Below, piece after piece: positions 16,695-24,818 of a DNA stretch of 33,856 nt. The stretch's first letter is position 1. Each line of letters begins with the position of its first letter. Below the pieces are notes generated by a model. That model was not told the origin of the DNA. It was given only the letters and a program-made list of their open reading frames with translations, and ran no database searches. The position numbers and the translations under genes are program-made. Origin of the DNA: an uncultured cyanobacterium (GTDB lineage Bacteria; Cyanobacteriota; Vampirovibrionia; Vampirovibrionales; JAGQHJ01); assembly GCA_937922745.1 (NCBI GenBank), contig CALAJO010000161.1, positions 1-33,856 of the forward strand. Direction: 5' to 3'.

Positions 16695-18443
16695 TTACTT
16701 GGCCGGGATTCGAAAGCAAAATGTGGAGCCTTTTCCCTCCTCGCTTTCCACATCAATACTGCCATGGTGCAGTTCCACTAGGCGGCGGGTTAAAGCCAAG
16801 CCCAGTCCGGTTCCTTCCTTTTTTCTTGCAAAGGTGTTATCCACCTGGTAAAAGTCCGTGAACAGTTCAATTATTTTGTCTTCTGGAATACCAATACCGG
16901 TATCGTGAATATTGCTAACGACCCACTCCCGATCGGAGCTTAACCACACCTTAATGACAACTTGGCCGCCTTGCCGGTTAAATTTAATTGCGTTACTTAC
17001 AAGATTAAAATAAATCTGTCTCAGCCTGACGGGATCAGCAAGCACCAGATCGATGCCATCCTGGATCTCATAACTTAAATTGATGTCCTGTTGGTGGGCA
17101 TGAACGGCAAGAAGCTCCAATAGTTCAATCAGAAAGGGCCTAAGGTGAAATGTTTGCTTTTCAAGTACAACTTTACCAGCTTCTATTTTTGCCAAATCCA
17201 GGATGTCGTTCACCATTTCTAACAGGTGTTGGCCACTGATACTGATGTAATGCAGGTACTTCTTTTCTTTGTCGGATAGTTCCCGTCCACCCAGGCCGCT
17301 TTCCAGCATGCGGGAGTATCCGATAATCGCATTCAGCGGGGTTCGAAGCTCATGGGACATGTTGGACATAAACTGGCTTTTTTTTAAGTTTGCACTTTCT
17401 GCCAGGTTTTTTGCCACAGCGAGCTCCTCCTCGAACTGCTTGCGCTCGAATGCGGTTGAAAGAATTGTAGCGACTAATTGCATGAAATGAATGTCATTTT
17501 CATTAAAGCTGCGCTTCACATCACTATCTGCCTGAAGTACACCAATTACACCGTCTTTTCCAGGAATAACAACCGCGATGCCACTAATCAGGTTAAACCG
17601 TTTATGCACATATGAAGGAGGAAACGGACTGTGGTGCCAGACATCCTCTACGATTACCGGCCTTTGCGTTGCAACTATATAGGACGCATGGCTTTCCTCG
17701 TTACGCCCAACCACTTTACCCAATAAATCCGATGAAAACCCACAAACACTATGAACTCTGAAAAGGTTTTCGTCTTGCAAGTATTCCAATATTTTGGCGT
17801 ACTTCACATTCAAGGCTCTGCTCACCAGATGGGCCGTTTCATCCATCAGTTTATTAATAGGCAAGCCCTTTAAGGCTTTATGCCCCAGGTCAGCCACAAT
17901 CTCCTGTTGACAGGCTTTACTGTAGGCTTCCTTTTCAGCATGTCGTCTTTGCGTCATGTCCACGGTAAAACAAAGCATGCCTGACTGGTAACTTTCCAGG
18001 CTGGCCCCACCAAACAGGACGTCAACCCGATGGCCTTGTTTATGAAAAAATTGCTTATCATAGGGTTCAAAATAGCCGTTTTGCCTAAAATGTTCAACAG
18101 CCCGTTCGTCCGCAACCCAGTATTCCTGTGGTGTAATATTTTTCCAGCTTAGTTTTCCATTTTTTAATTCATCCAGGTTATAACCCAGCAATTGTAAAAA
18201 AGCTTCATTTGCTTCTGTGATAGTACAATGTTCGTCTGTCTCTGCAAAGTGGATGCAAATCATCTTAGAGTCATAGATTCGTTGAAATGCGACGTCCATT
18301 GTTTGTGCATGCAAATTAAACCCAACCTCCTGCTGGGTCGGTTGGGTTTTCTCAGATTGAAGCGTTTTGTATGATTTTGACACGACAGCATCCCACTTAT
18401 CGATAACAAACAAGTAGACAAACGTCACTTTCGAGACAATCAT
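16695..18443 (-). CDS. PAS-GAF sensor histidine kinase (orphan)
   Basis: 582 aa. PAS domain about 55-165 (ITEANEAFLQLLGYNLDEL, DMTQRR exit), GAF about 190-335 (IGVLQADSDVKRSFNENDIHFMQL), then dimerisation/H-box with phospho-acceptor H364 in SHELRTPLN, N-box (NLVSNAIKFN), G1 (DTGIGIP) and G2 (GTGLGLAL). No membrane helix is evident, so the signal is likely cytoplasmic (small ligand or redox). There is no receiver domain, and no response regulator in the window. The start is uncertain: ATG 18443 lacks a good RBS, whereas AGGAGG lies before an in-frame TTG at 18314, and a 10-bp hairpin (18318-18349) lies in the interval, so the protein may begin there or at ATG 18299. Confidence 0.95.
   Translation of the reverse strand: MIVSKVTFVYLFVIDKWDAVVSKSYKTLQSEKTQPTQQEVGFNLHAQTMDVAFQRIYDSKMICIHFAETDEHCTITEANEAFLQLLGYNLDELKNGKLSWKNITPQEYWVADERAVEHFRQNGYFEPYDKQFFHKQGHRVDVLFGGASLESYQSGMLCFTVDMTQRRHAEKEAYSKACQQEIVADLGHKALKGLPINKLMDETAHLVSRALNVKYAKILEYLQDENLFRVHSVCGFSSDLLGKVVGRNEESHASYIVATQRPVIVEDVWHHSPFPPSYVHKRFNLISGIAVVIPGKDGVIGVLQADSDVKRSFNENDIHFMQLVATILSTAFERKQFEEELAVAKNLAESANLKKSQFMSNMSHELRTPLNAIIGYSRMLESGLGGRELSDKEKKYLHYISISGQHLLEMVNDILDLAKIEAGKVVLEKQTFHLRPFLIELLELLAVHAHQQDINLSYEIQDGIDLVLADPVRLRQIYFNLVSNAIKFNRQGGQVVIKVWLSSDREWVVSNIHDTGIGIPEDKIIELFTDFYQVDNTFARKKEGTGLGLALTRRLVELHHGSIDVESEEGKGSTFCFRIPAK
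18318..18349. promoter_or_regulatory. 10-bp perfect hairpin in the 5' region of the kinase gene
   Basis: AAACCCAACC (18318-18327) and GGTTGGGTTT (18340-18349) enclose 12 nt. On the plus strand TTTTC follows, and on the minus strand TTTAATTTG follows, so each strand looks terminator-like. The minus-strand loop and arm contain AGGAGG (18331-18326), so the hairpin may hide a ribosome site for a start at TTG 18314. Confidence 0.5.
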
Positions 18444-18570
18444 TCATCTTGGTTTTATTTATACCTATTATGAAGAGAAATTTATGTATTATTTAACTAC
18501 CGTAACGCGCTATTTAATGAGCCAGCCTGATGGGAAATAAGTAATATTACGCTGCCCAATGTATAGTCTC

Positions 18571-19857
18571 TCAGCTATCATACCGGTCGAAGTAAGGGCC
18601 AAACCGCTCCTGGGCAACACTAACAGTTCTGGCGTAGTCGTTGGCGTCCATCGTGTAGTAACCCATTTCACGCAGCTTATAAGCGGAGTCGTAAAGGGAG
18701 GGTTCACACCAGGCATTACTATAACGCTTCAGCATCAGGTGTTTATAATCCTCAAGGCACTCGTTGAGGCTGCCGTACTTTTTAAAGTACTGGTTTTGCG
18801 ACTTGATGTACACGCTATTCTCCGGCGTTGCCTTGCTGGGCGGAACCGTAATACCGAACAGGTTGTTGGCCTTGGTCAGCGAAGGATCTTCCGTATTGGT
18901 GTACGGGCTGTATTCCAGCAAAATCTGACCTGCGCAAAGTTCCTGCGCGCGTCGGCGCACGGCCGGATCCGGGAATTCTTCCTCGTTAAAGGTTGCTGCG
19001 ACATAACGGGCGATTGTGTCGTTAATCTGCTGCTTGTCTTCCGGCTTGCCGGTATTGGCCGGGCCAAAAGAGGTGATGGCAGGCAGATCGGATAATTTTT
19101 CGTCCTTCGTCGGCGGCTTATCCGCTGGGTTACCAGTTGGCTGCTCAGGTTGGGATGCTTCAGCGGGCTTATCTCCGTCCTGTCCACGTTGGGGATGTTC
19201 TGCACCGGAAGGTTTCTTGTCATCACCGTTTCCGGCAACGCTGTCCTGTATAGCCCGACGTCTGTCCGCAGTGGAAGGGCCATCTTTCTGTTCCGGCTTT
19301 TCAGGCTTAGCGGGTTGCTCACGCCGCTCCGCTCTAGGGGGTTGTTCCGCACGCTGAGGGCGCTGCTCCCCACCACCACGGTGTGCCTGCTGCGGCCTAT
19401 CCTGCCGAGCCGGCGCCTGGGCCGGAGGCATGCCTTGCGCTGGCGAACCCACCGGAGGGGAACCTTGCTGCTGAGGCTGTCCTTGTTGGGCCATGTTGCC
19501 CAGCCCGCCACCCAGCAATTGCATCAGGAAGGGTAATAACATCTGCAATAAGGGCATCAACATACTCAGCAACTGGGCGATGCCTGGCGGTAAATTGGAT
19601 GACTCACCCGGCAAAGATTGTGCCGTGTGTTGGGCTGGATTTTGGCTCAAGTCCAAGCCGGGTGAGCTGAGTGGAAATCTGTTTTGAGGCACAGCCAGCT
19701 GAGAAAAAGGACTGGCCGTGAAGCCGTCAGCATTGGCAGGTTGTGCAAAACGCATCGGGCTGCTACCGGCGAAAGGCGTTGTTTGCGCAACCGGTGCAGA
19801 ACTGGCAGTGTTGTAACTGCCCACAGCAAATAAAGCTAACAGACGGATATTGTCCAT
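18571..19857 (-). CDS. GH73-type N-acetylglucosaminidase with a proline/glutamine-rich linker
   Basis: 428 aa from ATG 19857, preceded by AAGGGA; the frame is open to ATG 19911, which has no RBS. The C-terminal 150 aa show the glucosaminidase pattern: RAQELCAGQILLEYSP with the catalytic Glu candidate, NNLFGI, KSQNQYFKKYGSLNECLEDY, YKLREMGYYT and DANDYARTVS, as in the FlgJ C-terminal domain and Bax-like hydrolases. It would cut the glycan strands of peptidoglycan. The N-terminal 20 residues may be a weak signal. A hydrophobic stretch follows near residues 90-119 (IAQLLSMLMPLLQMLLPFLM), and about 150 residues rich in Pro, Gln, Lys and Asp form a disordered linker. It lies upstream of the histidine kinase on the same strand with a 127-nt gap. 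Confidence 0.82.
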   Translation of the reverse strand: MDNIRLLALFAVGSYNTASSAPVAQTTPFAGSSPMRFAQPANADGFTASPFSQLAVPQNRFPLSSPGLDLSQNPAQHTAQSLPGESSNLPPGIAQLLSMLMPLLQMLLPFLMQLLGGGLGNMAQQGQPQQQGSPPVGSPAQGMPPAQAPARQDRPQQAHRGGGEQRPQRAEQPPRAERREQPAKPEKPEQKDGPSTADRRRAIQDSVAGNGDDKKPSGAEHPQRGQDGDKPAEASQPEQPTGNPADKPPTKDEKLSDLPAITSFGPANTGKPEDKQQINDTIARYVAATFNEEEFPDPAVRRRAQELCAGQILLEYSPYTNTEDPSLTKANNLFGITVPPSKATPENSVYIKSQNQYFKKYGSLNECLEDYKHLMLKRYSNAWCEPSLYDSAYKLREMGYYTMDANDYARTVSVAQERFGPYFDRYDS

Positions 19858-20115
19858 GAATCCCTTATGACCCCAGTAATCAGTCCCATATATATTTATA
19901 AAATCAACCATTGGCGGTTTTTTTCTTAATTGATCATTAAGACAGGTGGTTCAATGAAGTTTTATTAAATCCTTTTTATATCCAAATACCCCATTATTCA
20001 GCTGTTTATATCTTATTTAATGAGGTTGGGTTTCTTCTGGCTATTCAAATTCAGCAATTCCAAGCATTAAGTTGTTTTTATTTTGATAGACATAAGCGAA
20101 GGGAGATCCATTGTC

Positions 20116-21873
20116 ATGACGAAGAAGCCCATTCATTTAGTTCAACCGACAGAAGAAGTCCAGCACGTTAATGAGCCTCACCCGATTTTATCCCGCCATC
20201 CGGAAAAAAATAGCGTCCAGATTGCACCCTTCATTCCAAAAGTCCAGGGTAATAGCGAAATCCTACACCAGGAACTGGATCAGAAACGGGTTCTGATTGA
20301 CCCTGCTATTCGCCTGTCTCAATCGCGGCTTTGGAAAATCCAGGAGGATTACTATAGTAACCAGGGTGTCCAAGCCTGGGACAGCAACAATGTGCCTTTC
20401 CTGGTGACTAACAGCAGTTATATTGCAGAAAGTTATGCCGAACTGGTCGTCGCCTTCCTGCTGGATTACTTGCCGCACCTGGATGCGGATGAACCGGTTT
20501 ACTTAATGGAAATGGCCGCCGGCTCCGGGCGTTTAGCCTATCATATGGTCAAGGAAATCTCCCGCAAGATAAGTCATTTCTCGCAGCTACAGCACCTTAA
20601 ACTCACGTATGTGATGACCGACTTTGCCGAAAAGAATATCGGCTTTTGGGAGACGCATCCCAAATTCCAGCCCTATATTGAGAAAGGGATGCTGGACTTT
20701 GCCGTCTTCCGGCCGGATAGGGATGAAACGGTTTCCCTTCGCCTGGCGCAGAAGGAGCTGACAAAGGGCAGTATCAAGAACCCATTGTTTGTTGTTGCCA
20801 ATTACTTTTTCGATACGATTCGGCACGATTTATTCTTTGTGAACAAGCACCAACTCCAGGAATGCCAGGTGGCGCTGTACCGAAACATCGACAAGGCAAA
20901 CCCTTGCGCACCGGTCCATATATCGGAAGTGGAACGGGAGTATGCCGTGAATACCGTGAGTACGCATTATTACGAGAATCCGCGCATGAACAGCATCCTT
21001 CGCTTCTACGAAGACCATTATGACCTGGGCAGCATTATTTTTCCTGTTGCGGGGTTCCAGTGCCTGGAGCATCTGGAGGCTCTGTCGAATAACAACCTGG
21101 TGCTGATCTCATCCGACAAGGGCTTTACGGATCTGGAATTTATGGAAGGCGACTACTTCCACGATTACGCGATTCACGATGGCGCGTTTTCCTACATGGT
21201 GAATTACGACAGCATTTGTCGTTATTTCAGCCAGGCCGGTGGGGAATCCTTCCACACTACGGAGAAGAATCTGAGCTTGCAAACCGTCTGCTGCATTGAG
21301 GTATCCCACCCGGTGGAATTCAGCCACGTCCGCTATGCATTCGAAGAAAAAATCAAGCGGATGAACCGAGCCAACCACATGAGCCGGCTTCACTCCGGTT
21401 ATACCATTGATTTCCTGCAACCGGACAAGGATCGGCTGAGCAATACGCTCTCCATCATTCGCATGTCCAACTGCGATCCGGCCGTGCTGGTAGAGAACGT
21501 ACGTAAAATCACCCAGGCCATGGAGGTCATCAGCGAGGAACAACGCCATGACCTGCTCGCCATCTTGGACGAAGTCTGGGAGAACTTCTATTACTTCGGC
21601 GGTGAGGCCAACGTGCCCTTTGCCTTGGCCGAAATTTATTTCGCGCTGGATCGCTACGAGCAATCTTTGAAGTTTCTGACTCTTACCCTCGAACAGTACG
21701 GCGATCACGAAGCCCTATATTACCTGATGGGTATGTGCCACGAATACCTGGATAATCCGCTGGCCGCCTGGGTTAAATACCAGAAAGCCCTGGAATTGAA
21801 ACCGGACTTCGAGGAGGCCCTAACCAAGCTGGCTTTGGTAGAACAACATCTCAACCACAAAAAAGCCGGATAA
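20116..21873 (+). CDS. MidA-like SAM methyltransferase fused to C-terminal TPRs
   Basis: 585 aa from ATG 20116, with GAAGGGAG upstream at about 10-nt spacing; an in-frame TTG at 20083 is less likely. The middle of the protein resembles DUF185/MidA methyltransferases: ESYAELVVAFLLDYL, then the SAM motif I MEMAAGSGRLAY (about residues 135-146), then DFAEKNIGFW and the post-II strand VVANYFFDTIRHDLF. The C-terminal 100 aa form TPR repeats (EIYFALDRYEQSLKFLTLTLEQYG; LYYLMGMCHEYLDNPLAAWVKYQKALEL). MidA relatives methylate protein Arg residues in complex I assembly, but this architecture and the non-mitochondrial setting leave the substrate open. A strong terminator follows at 21893-21929. The residues needed for SAM binding look intact. 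Confidence 0.8.
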   Translation: MTKKPIHLVQPTEEVQHVNEPHPILSRHPEKNSVQIAPFIPKVQGNSEILHQELDQKRVLIDPAIRLSQSRLWKIQEDYYSNQGVQAWDSNNVPFLVTNSSYIAESYAELVVAFLLDYLPHLDADEPVYLMEMAAGSGRLAYHMVKEISRKISHFSQLQHLKLTYVMTDFAEKNIGFWETHPKFQPYIEKGMLDFAVFRPDRDETVSLRLAQKELTKGSIKNPLFVVANYFFDTIRHDLFFVNKHQLQECQVALYRNIDKANPCAPVHISEVEREYAVNTVSTHYYENPRMNSILRFYEDHYDLGSIIFPVAGFQCLEHLEALSNNNLVLISSDKGFTDLEFMEGDYFHDYAIHDGAFSYMVNYDSICRYFSQAGGESFHTTEKNLSLQTVCCIEVSHPVEFSHVRYAFEEKIKRMNRANHMSRLHSGYTIDFLQPDKDRLSNTLSIIRMSNCDPAVLVENVRKITQAMEVISEEQRHDLLAILDEVWENFYYFGGEANVPFALAEIYFALDRYEQSLKFLTLTLEQYGDHEALYYLMGMCHEYLDNPLAAWVKYQKALELKPDFEEALTKLALVEQHLNHKKAG

Positions 21874-21892
21874 ATCCTTCAAATACACATTC

Positions 21893-21929
21893 AATAAGCC
21901 CCCTCACATAAGGGGCTTATTTTTTATTT
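21893..21929 (+). terminator. Strong intrinsic terminator of the methyltransferase-TPR gene
   Basis: AATAAGCCCC (21893-21902) pairs with GGGGCTTATT (21912-21921) around a 9-nt loop, followed by a T-rich run (TTTTTATTTA). Confidence 0.9.
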
Positions 21930-22134
21930 AGGGCACCTTCACGAGGCGCTACCGCTCAAGATAAAGAACCTTGAATTATCAATACTTTTGGCGATTTTAT
22001 TTAAGTTTTGTGAACAAAAAGCCCCCAATTTTCAAATTTTAATCAAAAAATTATATTTTGTTTGTTTTTATGCAAATACAAGATGAAAGTGATAAGACGC
22101 AACAGAAGAAAAGATTCGGAGGAAGTTCAAGATC

Positions 22135-22488
22135 ATGGTTTTCGCAATTAATCTCTCAACCGTTAACGATGCGTACAAAAAGTACGACCGCAACAACGAC
22201 GGCTACCTCGACAGCAGTGAGATTCAATCCGCACTCAAAAATTTAAAAGGCGTTTCTGAAAATGCCCAGCTTAAAATGGATACCAACTTCAGCACCATCG
22301 ACATCATCGAAACCATGATGACCGGTGGCGTCGAGCGGGAAATCGGTTTTGATACCGCCTCCCAGCCCATCCTCAACCTCAGCACCGCCCTCGAGCTTGA
22401 AGGCCTCAAAAGCCTCGCGAAAAGCGGCAGCAAAACCAAAACCGATTCCGACACCAATCCCTGGCTTGCCAAAAGCCACCTCAACTAA
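22135..22488 (+). CDS. Single-EF-hand protein
   Basis: 117 aa, ATG 22135 with GGAGG about 10 nt upstream. A canonical EF-hand loop DRNNDGYLDSSE at about 18-29 has Asp/Asn at positions 1, 3 and 5 and Glu at position 12, so it should bind Ca2+. Only one hand is visible; the rest has a helix (IETMMTGGVEREIGFD) and a Lys/Ser/Thr-rich tail. No signal peptide. Function beyond calcium binding is unknown. Its transcript continues into a long imperfect hairpin at 22488-22542. Confidence 0.85.
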   Translation: MVFAINLSTVNDAYKKYDRNNDGYLDSSEIQSALKNLKGVSENAQLKMDTNFSTIDIIETMMTGGVEREIGFDTASQPILNLSTALELEGLKSLAKSGSKTKTDSDTNPWLAKSHLN

Positions 22489-22542
22489 ATAACCCAGGTT
22501 TATACTGTTGAGAGTGTTGTCAGTCAACCCAAACCTGTTATT
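22488..22542 (+). terminator. Imperfect hairpin directly after the EF-hand gene
   Basis: CAGGTTT (22495-22501) pairs with AAACCTG (22531-22537). After a two-C bulge the helix extends as AATAA/TTATT, and inner GTTGA/TCAAC can also pair. No U-run follows, so it may be a stabiliser or an incomplete terminator rather than a strong one. Confidence 0.45.
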
Positions 22543-22574
22543 CGCTCGATAGCTTCCCTCTCATCAGTTTTACA

Positions 22575-22669
22575 AAATATCCCGTAAAGATGAAGGTTCC
22601 CACCAGAAGCCCTTGCTTCTTGAGGTCATCGTTCATTCATGCCCTCCCTTCGCCATTTACGGGATATTT
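22575..22669. repeat. 14-bp perfect inverted repeat enclosing smaller hairpins
   Basis: AAATATCCCGTAAA (22575-22588) is exactly complementary to TTTACGGGATATTT (22656-22669). Inside lie GATGA/TCATC (22589-22593, 22626-22630) and AGAAGC-CCTT-GCTTCT (22605-22620), a nested fold about 95 nt long. It could be a structured RNA or a small non-autonomous mobile element; no flanking target duplication was seen. Confidence 0.6.
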
Positions 22670-22696
22670 GCTGCTCATGCCGCAGGGGCAACATGC

Positions 22697-22836
22697 AAGG
22701 GCTGCCGCCCTTACGCAGAATCGGATTGGTTCGACAGGATGCAGGTTTTTTCGCACGAACCCGATTCAGCTATCCCGCTTGGGGGACGGAGGCTTTGCCT
22801 CCTTTTTCAGGAGTTTCTTGGCAAGGCTAAAGCCTT
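22697..22836 (+). ncRNA. Candidate structured RNA region with terminal intrinsic terminator
   Basis: Successive hairpins: AAGGGC-TGCC-GCCCTT (22697-22712), then a 12-bp stem with a 4-nt bulge (GAATCGG and GTTCG pairing with CGAAC and CCGATTC, 22718-22767), then GGAGGC-TTT-GCCTCC followed by TTTTT (22788-22807), then AAGGC-TAAA-GCCTT (22823-22836). With the 22575-22669 fold they fill the 355-nt gap between convergent genes. No convincing protein gene is present here. Expression and boundaries are unproven. Confidence 0.4.
22788..22807 (+). terminator. Intrinsic terminator inside the structured intergenic region
   Basis: Perfect 6-bp GC-rich stem (GGAGGC/GCCTCC), 3-nt loop, then five T residues. 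It would end any plus-strand transcript coming from the hairpin region. Confidence 0.65.
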
Positions 22837-22843
22837 ACACAGG

Positions 22844-23755
22844 TTACTTATGATGTGGGGGGCGGAATTTGTGCTGCATATTCTTCTGAATCATCATATG
22901 ACGCAGCAGGTTCTGCTTACCGGGATCCAGCCTGACACTCTGCGTCTTTAAATAAAATCGGCCCATTTCGCTCAAAATTTCATGCTGCTCATCAAGAGAA
23001 GCTGTCCGTTTTGGAGGAGGCCCAACCGGCGATGGCGCATCCGCTGGTTTAATAATGGGAGACGCTTCCGCTTCCTCCGGCTCAGCCTCACCCTTAATTC
23101 GGCGTTCCACCCGATCAATCACGTCATTCAGCGAATAGCCCGGCTTCTTGAAATACTTCTTGCCGACAATCTGGTAGTTGAAGCTGACCGGCAACTGGTA
23201 CAGCCACGTAATCGTCTCAACATCCCGTGCTGAAAGGGAATGGACACCATATTGATGCGGCACGTACATAATGTCGTCCGGATGGTCACTGTGACCAATC
23301 AATCCCAAGGCATGCCCAATCTCGTGCAGAATGGTGTGCATCACCTCGCCCGTATCGTTATAAGCCGCATGCACCAGCCCGTCCGAAATCCCGATCTGTA
23401 CTTCCGCAGAGAACATACGGTTCTGGTTGTCCATTTCGTAGGTACAATGGCCCAGCGTCTTGCGATCCACACGCCGCCACTTGATATCTATCTGAGATTG
23501 GTTCAGGTTGTCCACTACATTAAAGCGAACCAACCCGTTTGTCGCCTTCCGCCAGATATCCAGGGCGCTCAATACCATTTGGCGGTACATATAGGCTTGT
23601 TGCTGCTTCTTTTTCTCGTACCAGGTAAACGGGGCGATATACACGCCTATCGGCATGGCGGAGTCCGGCCAGCGACAGAGCATGTCTTCCCGTTGACAAT
23701 GTTCTAAATAGGTACGGCTCATAATCTCTAGTATATCGTTATTCTTGAGGGACAT
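22844..23755 (-). CDS. Matrixin-like zinc metalloprotease with C-terminal extension
   Basis: 303 aa from ATG 23755; alternatives are GTG 23770 and ATG 23722. Zinc motif HEIGHALGLIGHS: H, E and H at the usual spacing, but the third His is one residue later than in HExxHxxGxxH, a variant seen in bacterial matrixin relatives. A Met-turn candidate (DDIMY) follows. The strand upstream (AEVQIGISDG) resembles a substrate-edge strand. After the domain comes a tail of about 110 aa with an acidic/Pro-rich linker and basic helices (LLRHMMIQKNMQHKF). No signal peptide is visible. Its stop faces the EF-hand gene across the hairpin region. It lies 48 nt downstream of the yihY-like gene on the same strand, so co-transcription is possible. 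Confidence 0.85.
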   Translation of the reverse strand: MSLKNNDILEIMSRTYLEHCQREDMLCRWPDSAMPIGVYIAPFTWYEKKKQQQAYMYRQMVLSALDIWRKATNGLVRFNVVDNLNQSQIDIKWRRVDRKTLGHCTYEMDNQNRMFSAEVQIGISDGLVHAAYNDTGEVMHTILHEIGHALGLIGHSDHPDDIMYVPHQYGVHSLSARDVETITWLYQLPVSFNYQIVGKKYFKKPGYSLNDVIDRVERRIKGEAEPEEAEASPIIKPADAPSPVGPPPKRTASLDEQHEILSEMGRFYLKTQSVRLDPGKQNLLRHMMIQKNMQHKFRPPHHK

Positions 23756-23803
23756 AGCAGGTATCGACACATTTTCGGTTTATTGAACGACTGAGTGAAA
23801 AGA

Positions 23804-24736
23804 TTATGAGGGACGGATGAGCGCCTTTTCATTTTTAAGCTGGGGCCTGCGCTGCATAATAATCGCGTTAACCACGCCACCAATGAGCAGGGCCAGCACG
23901 GACAGGTATACCCAAATCATCAGGACAATAAAAGCACCCAGAGTGCCATACACTTTGTCGAAATTCCCGAAATTCGCGACATAGTAACTGAAGCCCATGG
24001 AGATGAGAAACCACAGCGCAGAAAACGTAACGGAGCCCGGCAGCACCGCCCGCCAGTGGCACAGCTTGGTGGGCTTTCCGGGACAAACCGCATAAAGCAC
24101 GCCACTCATCAGCACCAGCAAACCAAAAATCACAACGGAAGAAACATAACTGATCGATTTAACATAACGAACCGGGGCAATGATATGTTCCGGCATCTGC
24201 TGCAAAATAATGCTCCCCAGAATTACCACGTTGGAAAGTGTAATACCAATCGCCGCCATCGAGAAAATCAAGACCAGCCCAATAACACGATCCTTGACAA
24301 AGGAACTGCGATATTGATCGCCATTGATTTTACGCAAGGCAATCAGCACGACATGCGCCGCCCCGGAGGTGGCCCAGATGGCGCCGATAAAACTCCCAAG
24401 CGCCAGCCCACGCGTGGAAGACTCGATAATGCTGCGCGCCATCTGCTGGAGGATACTAACGGATTCCGGCGGGGCAATACGGCCAATCCCGGCCAGGATA
24501 TTCTGCATCATCTCCGGGGAGCTGCCGAAAATGCCGAACAGACTGATAAAGAAGATAAGCGTGGGAAAGATGGATAATACCAGGTGAAAGGCAATAGATG
24601 AGGCCATCTCAAAGCACTCATCCTCCCATAATTTCGCCAAAATCTGGCGTATAAAGTCCCTGGCGGATTGGACAAAACCTTGCATGGACCATCCCGATTC
24701 AACACTGCTTCCATACACTTTATCGATTCCGGGCAT
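23804..24736 (-). CDS. YihY/BrkB-family inner-membrane protein
   Basis: 310 aa from ATG 24736, with GAGGAG 9 nt upstream; the open frame extends to a TTG at 24745. Six hydrophobic segments after a cytoplasmic stretch. Family signatures: ASSIAFHLVLSIFPTLIFFISLFG near the N-terminus and YGTLGAFIVLMIWVYLSVLALLIGGVVNA near the C-terminus. The family was once called ribonuclease BN/BrkB; the true function is unsettled, and transport or cell-envelope roles have been proposed. It follows rseP after a strong terminator, so it likely has its own promoter. Confidence 0.9.
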   Translation of the reverse strand: MPGIDKVYGSSVESGWSMQGFVQSARDFIRQILAKLWEDECFEMASSIAFHLVLSIFPTLIFFISLFGIFGSSPEMMQNILAGIGRIAPPESVSILQQMARSIIESSTRGLALGSFIGAIWATSGAAHVVLIALRKINGDQYRSSFVKDRVIGLVLIFSMAAIGITLSNVVILGSIILQQMPEHIIAPVRYVKSISYVSSVVIFGLLVLMSGVLYAVCPGKPTKLCHWRAVLPGSVTFSALWFLISMGFSYYVANFGNFDKVYGTLGAFIVLMIWVYLSVLALLIGGVVNAIIMQRRPQLKNEKALIRPS

Positions 24737-24761
24737 TGAAGACAACTCCTCGCCAAGCCAT

Positions 24762-24792
24762 AAAAAATCCCCGGTCAGTTCAACCGGGGATT
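24762..24792 (-). terminator. Terminator of rseP
   Basis: On the minus strand a 10-bp stem AATCCCCGGT/ACCGGGGATT (24766-24775 with 24783-24792) is followed by a T-run (complement of 24762-24767). It separates rseP from the yihY-like gene. Confidence 0.85.
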
Positions 24793-24818
24793 CTTTCAGA
24801 CTTCGAATCGGATGAAGC

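Noticed and set aside
22575-22669. Insertion sequence or transposon
   Set aside because: No transposase and no target-site duplication were seen; the 14-bp repeats alone do not establish a mobile element.
22718-22750. GGTTCGACAGG, reminiscent of the 5' end of tmRNA
   Set aside because: There is no GGGG start at the right distance, no tag-peptide reading frame and no tRNA-like 3' end with a matching acceptor stem; the motif pairs instead with CGAAC downstream.
22590-22951. Overlapping plus-strand open frames of 87 and 112 codons
   Set aside because: They run across the hairpins and into the matrixin gene on the other strand, lack an RBS, and their sequence shows no protein-like pattern.
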